Origin: Bacteroidota bacterium
GTDB taxonomy: Bacteria; Bacteroidota; Bacteroidia; Bacteroidales; CG2-30-32-10
Length of the DNA stretch: 11,040 nucleotides
Assembly (NCBI GenBank): GCA_013334735.1
Contig: JAAXXA010000049.1
Span: 1-11,040 of the forward strand
Reading direction: 5' to 3'
The translations under genes were made by a program, and so were the position numbers. Below, one piece after another: positions 7,387 to 11,040 of the stretch. Under the pieces are notes generated by a model. That model was not told the DNA's origin. It searched no databases and saw only the letters and a list, made by a program, of their open reading frames with translations. Each line of letters starts with the position of its first letter. Position 1 is the stretch's first letter.

Positions 7387-7469
7387 CTTGTCATTTCGTC
7401 CTTCCGCCATGGCGTAGGGGAAATATATTTTCGGAGCTTTCGATATCTCACTACGTTCGATATGACAAG
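7387..7469. repeat. REP-like inverted-repeat element
   Basis: The terminal arms CTTGTCATTTCG (7387-7398) and CGATATGACAAG (7458-7469) pair at 11 of 12 positions. Inside is the palindrome CGCCATGGCG (7405-7414). Elements ending in TGTCATTTCG and its complement are, from my knowledge, dispersed in Bacteroidota genomes. It encodes nothing. It could be a non-autonomous mobile element or a transcript-stabilising fold. Confidence 0.6.
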
Positions 7470-7479
7470 CTTAACATAG

Positions 7480-7493
7480 TCCGCCAAGGCGGA
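7480..7493. repeat. Short TCCGCC/GGCGGA hairpin
   Basis: TCCGCC, AA, GGCGGA forms a perfect 6-bp stem lying 12 bp before the lspA stop. Its stem is identical to the hairpin cores at 148-163 and 784-798, but the loop differs. No T-run follows on the minus strand. Confidence 0.55.
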
Positions 7494-7505
7494 TAGAGAT
7501 GCCAT

Positions 7506-8159
7506 TTATAATGTTTCAGGATTAATATTATTATTGTCTTTATTATCTTTTTTTTCCTCAGCCTGTTTAAGAAAAAATTTCTTCTGAAAAATAATCATAA
7601 AAAACACACCTACAGTAATGCTTGAATCGGCAATGTTAAAAACAGGTGCAAAAAACTCAAAATATTTTCCACTTAAAAAAGGAAGCCATAGCGGGAAATG
7701 ACCATCAAAAATTGGAAAATAAAACATATCCACAACCCTTCCGTGTAAAAACGATCCATATCCTCCTTCTTTTGGAAGAAATTCAGCTACCTGAAAATAG
7801 CTGTCGTTAAACAAAAGTCCATAAAAAGCGCTATCTATTATATTGCCTACAGCACCGGCAAAAATTAGCGAAAGGCTCAAAACAAAACCAAAGGAAACAT
7901 TTTTTTTAGTTATTTTAATCAAATACCATCCAATAGCTATAACAGCAATAATTCTAAAAACGCTAAGAATAAGTTTGCCCCAGTTTCCTCCAAATTCCAT
8001 CCCGAAAGCCATACCATTATTTTCGGTAAAATGAATTATAAACCAATTTCCAAACACATGGTACTCCTGACCAATGAACATATTAGTCTTTATCCAGAAT
8101 TTAAGAATCTGGTCTAAAAGCAGAACCATTAAAATGATAAAAAGAGATTTTTTAAGCAC
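7506..8159 (-). CDS. lspA: Lipoprotein signal peptidase (signal peptidase II)
   Basis: This 217-aa inner-membrane aspartic protease removes signal peptides from diacylglyceryl-modified prolipoproteins. Four membrane segments are recognisable (about 4-22, 62-82, 90-106, 172-192). Family motifs are present: LLLDQILK (13-20), TENNGMAFG (45-53), AGAVGNIID (101-109), GRVVDMF (140-146) and FNIADSS (174-180). The catalytic pair should be D144 and D178. The protein is longer than the roughly 165-aa enterobacterial enzyme because of extra loop residues between 110 and 170 and a polar, Asn/Lys-rich tail after 195. The start is GTG at 8157-8159; there is no in-frame ATG before residue 11, and an in-frame stop lies just upstream. 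It is the third gene of ileS-dksA-lspA, 63 bp after dksA, and the gap is almost entirely heptamer repeat. Confidence 0.94.
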   Translation of the reverse strand: MLKKSLFIILMVLLLDQILKFWIKTNMFIGQEYHVFGNWFIIHFTENNGMAFGMEFGGNWGKLILSVFRIIAVIAIGWYLIKITKKNVSFGFVLSLSLIFAGAVGNIIDSAFYGLLFNDSYFQVAEFLPKEGGYGSFLHGRVVDMFYFPIFDGHFPLWLPFLSGKYFEFFAPVFNIADSSITVGVFFMIIFQKKFFLKQAEEKKDNKDNNNINPETL

Positions 8160-8167
8160 GGAAATAA

Positions 8168-8216
8168 ATTACGAATTACGAATTAACAATTACGAATTAG
8201 TAAATACGAATTACGG
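8168..8216. repeat. Heptanucleotide tandem repeat (ATTACGA) upstream of lspA
   Basis: Exactly seven consecutive 7-bp units read ATTACGA, ATTACGA, ATTAACA, ATTACGA, ATTAGTA, AATACGA and ATTACGG. They fill 49 of the 63 bases between the dksA-like stop and the lspA GTG start and end eight bases before that start codon, so they form the lspA translation-initiation region. Confidence 0.85.
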
Positions 8217-8222
8217 GAACAA

Positions 8223-8642
8223 TTATTTGTTAATTTTTTGCTGATTAAGCTTTGCTTCTATGCTCATTGTAGCATGAGGAACAACTTTTAAACGTTCTTT
8301 GGGTATTAATTTGCCAGTTACACGGCAAATTCCATAAGTTTTATTTTCGATACGCAAAAGAGCATTTTCCAAATCGCGGATAAATTTTTGTTGTCTTCCG
8401 GCAAGTTGTCCGTTTTCTTCTTTAGAAAGGACATTGGATCCTTCTTCAAGCACCTTAAATGTAGGAGAAGTATCGTTAGTATCGTGATCATTTTTGGTAG
8501 TGTATGCTTCGGTAAGAATAGCGAGAGCATTCTTAGATTCTTTCAGTTTATTTAAAATTATTTCTTTAAACTCCTGCAACTCTTCATCAGAATATTTCAC
8601 TTTTTCTACAGGTTGCTGAGCAATTTTTTTAACAGTTTCCAT
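8223..8642 (-). CDS. TraR/DksA-family transcriptional regulator, zinc ligands largely lost
   Basis: The 139-aa protein matches the DksA/TraR family, which binds RNA polymerase through its secondary channel and, in proteobacteria, acts with ppGpp on stringent-response promoters. A long helical hairpin spans about 18-100, with an Asp-rich tip (D52, D54, D57) that does not show the E. coli DPxDxA pattern. The C-terminal globular part is YGICRVTGKLIPKERLKVVP (103-122). Aligned to E. coli DksA, only Cys106 remains of the four zinc cysteines; the others are Thr109, Ser127 and Ala130. The globular fold is probably metal-free, as I recall for Bacteroidota homologues. It lies between ileS (52-bp gap) and lspA (63-bp gap), an arrangement typical of this phylum, and is probably cotranscribed. 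The assignment is secure; ppGpp dependence is not demonstrated. Confidence 0.88.
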   Translation of the reverse strand: METVKKIAQQPVEKVKYSDEELQEFKEIILNKLKESKNALAILTEAYTTKNDHDTNDTSPTFKVLEEGSNVLSKEENGQLAGRQQKFIRDLENALLRIENKTYGICRVTGKLIPKERLKVVPHATMSIEAKLNQQKINK

Positions 8643-8694
8643 AATGTTATTATTGTTATAGTTATTATTCTCGTTAAAATTAAAGTATAAATGT

Positions 8695-11040
8695 TTAATT
8701 AATTACTTTATTAATAATTATTCTCGAAGTAATACCTTCAACCAATTCCACGTCAATAATGTTAAGAGAATCTATCTTATCAATTAATTCGAGCGATACG
8801 GCTAAAGTTTCTGTACAAATATACGAAATATTATTAACAATAGCCGAATTTATTTTTTCTTGTTTTTCTACTTCAATAAAAATCTTATCAGTTACTTCAA
8901 AATTACTATTTTTTCTTATATTTTGAATTCTGTTGATAAGTTCACGCGCAATACCTTCTTCCTTTAGTTGTTCATCAATAGTAATATCAAGGGCAACCGT
9001 GAGGCTTCCCATACTTGTTACCAACCAACCGGGAATATCTTCAGAAATAATTTCCACATCCGATAAAAGAATTTCAAATTTATCTTTATCAATATTTAAC
9101 AAATACGTTCCATCATGCTCAATTTTATTAATATCTGATTGCGAAAACTCTAAAATAGCTGATGATATTTGCTTCATGCTCTTGCCATATTTGGGCCCCA
9201 GAGTTTTAAAATTAGGTTTTATTTTTTTAACAAGTATGCCAGAATCATCGGTAACAAATTCAATTTCTTTAACATTTACTTCGGAAAGAATAAGTTTTTT
9301 AACTGCTTCCAACTGTTTTTGAAGTTTAATATCAAGTGTTGGGATCAGAATTTTCCCCAAAGGTTGGCGTACACGGATGTTAACTTTTTTACGAAGAGAT
9401 AAAACCATAGAAGATATGTTTTGAGCAATCTGCATTCGTTCTTCAAGGTTTTTATCTATCAATTTTTCATTGGCAACAGGAAAATCGCTAAGATGAACTG
9501 AAGCATATTTTTGCCTTTTGCTGACTGTATTAAGATCAATATAAAGTTTTTCCATGAAAAAAGGAGCAATCGGGGATGCAAGTTGCGATAAAACTTCAAG
9601 ACAAGTATATAATGTTTGATAAGCTGCAATTTTATCTTCAGTATAATCTCCTTTCCAGAAACGTCTTCTGCAAAGGCGTACATACCAATTACTCAAGTGC
9701 TCATCAACAAACTCCTGTAACGCCCGTCCTGCTTTTGTCGGTTCAAAATCAGCATAAAATTCATCAACAACTATAATTAATGAATTTAATTGCGAAATAA
9801 TCCACCTGTCAATTTCGGGGCGTTTTTCTAAAGGTATCTCCTGTTCGGAATAACAAAAGCCATCAATGTTTGCATAAATAGCAAAGAAAGCATAAGTATT
9901 ATAAAGTGTTCCGAAAAATTTTCGCTGCACCTCTCCTATTCCTTCAACATCAAATTTAAGATTATCCCAAGGCTGAGAATTTGTTATCATATACCACCTT
10001 GTAGCATCGGGACCGAATTTTTCAATTGTTTCAAATGGATCAACACCATTACCAAGCCTTTTCGACATTTTATTTCCGTTCTTATCTAATACCAAACCAT
10101 TGGAAACAACAGTTTTGTATGCAACTGAATCGAACAACATGGTAGCAATAGCATGTAATGTAAAGAACCATCCTCTTGTTTGATCAACGCCTTCGGCAAT
10201 AAAATCGGCCGGAAAATATTCATTTAGATTTTCCTTGTTTTCAAACGGATAATGGAACTGAGCATAAGGCATGGCACCTGAATCGAACCATACATCAATA
10301 AGGTCGGGTTCTCTAAGCATTTTTTTACCCGATGGAGAAACAAGAACTATTTCATCAACATAAGGTCTGTGAATATCAAATTTTAAGTAATTTTCAATAG
10401 AATAATCGGCAGGAATAAATGTTTCGAGTGGATTATTATTCATAAATCCTGCATTAACAGATTTACTTATTTCTTTCTTCAGTTCTTCAACTGAACTGAT
10501 GCAAATAAGCTCTGATTTATCCTCTGTAATCCATATTGGAATAGGAACGCCCCAATACCTGGAACGCGAGAGATTCCAGTCAACTAAATTTTCGAGCCAA
10601 TTTCCAAAACGACCGGTACCGGTACTTTCAGGTTTCCAATTAATGGTGCGGTTTAATTCGATCATTCGTTCTTTAACGGCAGTAGTTTTAATAAACCACG
10701 AATCCAAGGGATAGTAAAGAATAGGTTTGTCGGTTCTCCAGCAATGCGGATACGAGTGTTCGTATTTTTCTGCTTTAAAGCACTTATTTTCTTTTTTTAA
10801 TTTAATGACGATATCAACATCAACACTATTATCTGTTTCAGTATTATAATTCGGATCGTATTCTGTTTTTACAAATCTTCCGGCAAACTCGCCCATTGTC
10901 TCAACAAATTTTCCTTGTCTGTCAACCAAAGTAAGAGAACCAATACCATTTTGCTTACCTACTTTAAAGTCGTCTGCCCCAAAGCTTGGCGCGATATGAA
11001 CAATGCCTGTTCCATCTTCGGTAGTAACAAAATCGGCAGT
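8695..11040 (-). CDS. ileS: Isoleucyl-tRNA synthetase, C-terminal 781 residues (N-terminus beyond right edge)
   Basis: The frame is open from the window edge to the TAA at 8695-8697, giving 781 residues of a class I synthetase that charges tRNA-Ile with isoleucine. The visible part begins in the CP1 editing domain (GTGIVHIAPSFGADD, residues about 10-24). It continues with SRSRYWGVPIPIW and WFDSGAMPYAQ, then the KMSKR loop at 10057-10071 (about residues 324-328), followed by the anticodon-binding helical domain. The HIGH motif and start codon are not in the window; about 300-350 residues are missing judging by relatives near 1,100 aa. The C-terminus has no CxxC zinc-finger pair, unlike E. coli IleRS, suggesting the eukaryote-like type 2 (IleS2) class, some members of which resist mupirocin. 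The TTG at 10927-10929 is not the start. It is the first visible gene of ileS-dksA-lspA. Confidence 0.95.
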   Translation of the reverse strand, partial: TADFVTTEDGTGIVHIAPSFGADDFKVGKQNGIGSLTLVDRQGKFVETMGEFAGRFVKTEYDPNYNTETDNSVDVDIVIKLKKENKCFKAEKYEHSYPHCWRTDKPILYYPLDSWFIKTTAVKERMIELNRTINWKPESTGTGRFGNWLENLVDWNLSRSRYWGVPIPIWITEDKSELICISSVEELKKEISKSVNAGFMNNNPLETFIPADYSIENYLKFDIHRPYVDEIVLVSPSGKKMLREPDLIDVWFDSGAMPYAQFHYPFENKENLNEYFPADFIAEGVDQTRGWFFTLHAIATMLFDSVAYKTVVSNGLVLDKNGNKMSKRLGNGVDPFETIEKFGPDATRWYMITNSQPWDNLKFDVEGIGEVQRKFFGTLYNTYAFFAIYANIDGFCYSEQEIPLEKRPEIDRWIISQLNSLIIVVDEFYADFEPTKAGRALQEFVDEHLSNWYVRLCRRRFWKGDYTEDKIAAYQTLYTCLEVLSQLASPIAPFFMEKLYIDLNTVSKRQKYASVHLSDFPVANEKLIDKNLEERMQIAQNISSMVLSLRKKVNIRVRQPLGKILIPTLDIKLQKQLEAVKKLILSEVNVKEIEFVTDDSGILVKKIKPNFKTLGPKYGKSMKQISSAILEFSQSDINKIEHDGTYLLNIDKDKFEILLSDVEIISEDIPGWLVTSMGSLTVALDITIDEQLKEEGIARELINRIQNIRKNSNFEVTDKIFIEVEKQEKINSAIVNNISYICTETLAVSLELIDKIDSLNIIDVELVEGITSRIIINKVIN

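Larger units (their letters stand above)
7086..7505. other. 420-bp intergenic stretch with hairpin repeats
   Basis: No protein or tRNA gene is visible. From 7086 to about 7260 the sequence is AT-rich, with one possible promoter element. A hairpin lies at 7270-7295: GAGTTTTTA pairs with TAAAAACTC over 9 bp around an 8-base loop. Two palindromic elements follow (7387-7469 and 7480-7493). The stretch lies downstream of lspA, so hairpins here may end or stabilise the ileS-dksA-lspA message, but none has a clean T-run on the minus strand. Confidence 0.6.

Noticed and set aside
10927..10929. TTG as the start codon of ileS
   Set aside because: The frame continues upstream to the window edge and encodes conserved IleRS editing-domain sequence (GTGIVHIAPSFGADD), so the gene is truncated by the window, not short.
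1..11040. Undescribed defence, mobile or biosynthetic system
   Set aside because: The genes are mainly conserved housekeeping functions with one surface protein and two small proteins of unknown role. No cluster of co-oriented unknown genes, transposase, integrase, toxin-antitoxin pair or reverse transcriptase was found.

Overview
This AT-rich window looks like a chromosome segment from a Bacteroidota bacterium. The main evidence is a large secreted protein with a type IX secretion system (T9SS) type B, CHU_C-like C-terminal domain, the ileS-dksA-lspA gene order, a DksA-family protein that has lost three of its four zinc cysteines, weak or absent Shine-Dalgarno sequences, and a candidate TAnnTTTG promoter element.

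Plus strand, left part. The C-terminal tail of an unidentified gene (2-91) is followed by a strong rho-independent terminator. Next come rfaE2 (ADP-heptose synthesis for the LPS core, 228-737), an intergenic hairpin element, radA (recombination and repair ATPase, 899-2266) and a small SnoaL-like/NTF2-fold protein (2389-2787). The SnoaL-like gene and ribE are convergent, and the gap between them holds two heptanucleotide repeat arrays, one of them inside a 173-base tract with no cytosine.

Minus strand, right part. All remaining genes read leftward. ileS (isoleucyl-tRNA synthetase, cut by the right edge), a dksA-like regulator and lspA (lipoprotein signal peptidase) form a probable operon, in transcription order ileS, dksA-like, lspA. 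After a 420-bp non-coding stretch with hairpin repeats come an orphan 105-aa protein (6768-7085), another 411-bp non-coding stretch, an 861-aa multidomain surface or secreted protein (3771-6356) and ribE (riboflavin synthase, 3049-3657).

Apart from the orphan and the surface protein, the genes are housekeeping: envelope biogenesis (rfaE2, lspA), repair (radA), vitamin synthesis (ribE) and translation or its control (ileS, dksA-like). I see no phage, transposase, CRISPR, toxin-antitoxin or defence genes, and no convincing new multi-gene system. The most unusual structure is non-coding. Five separate intergenic spots carry short tandem repeats with different sequences that all have a 7-bp period. 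At least three further spots carry hairpins with a shared TCCGCC/GGCGGA stem and different loops. One heptamer array fills the space just upstream of the lspA GTG start, and another overlaps the stop codon of the surface protein gene.
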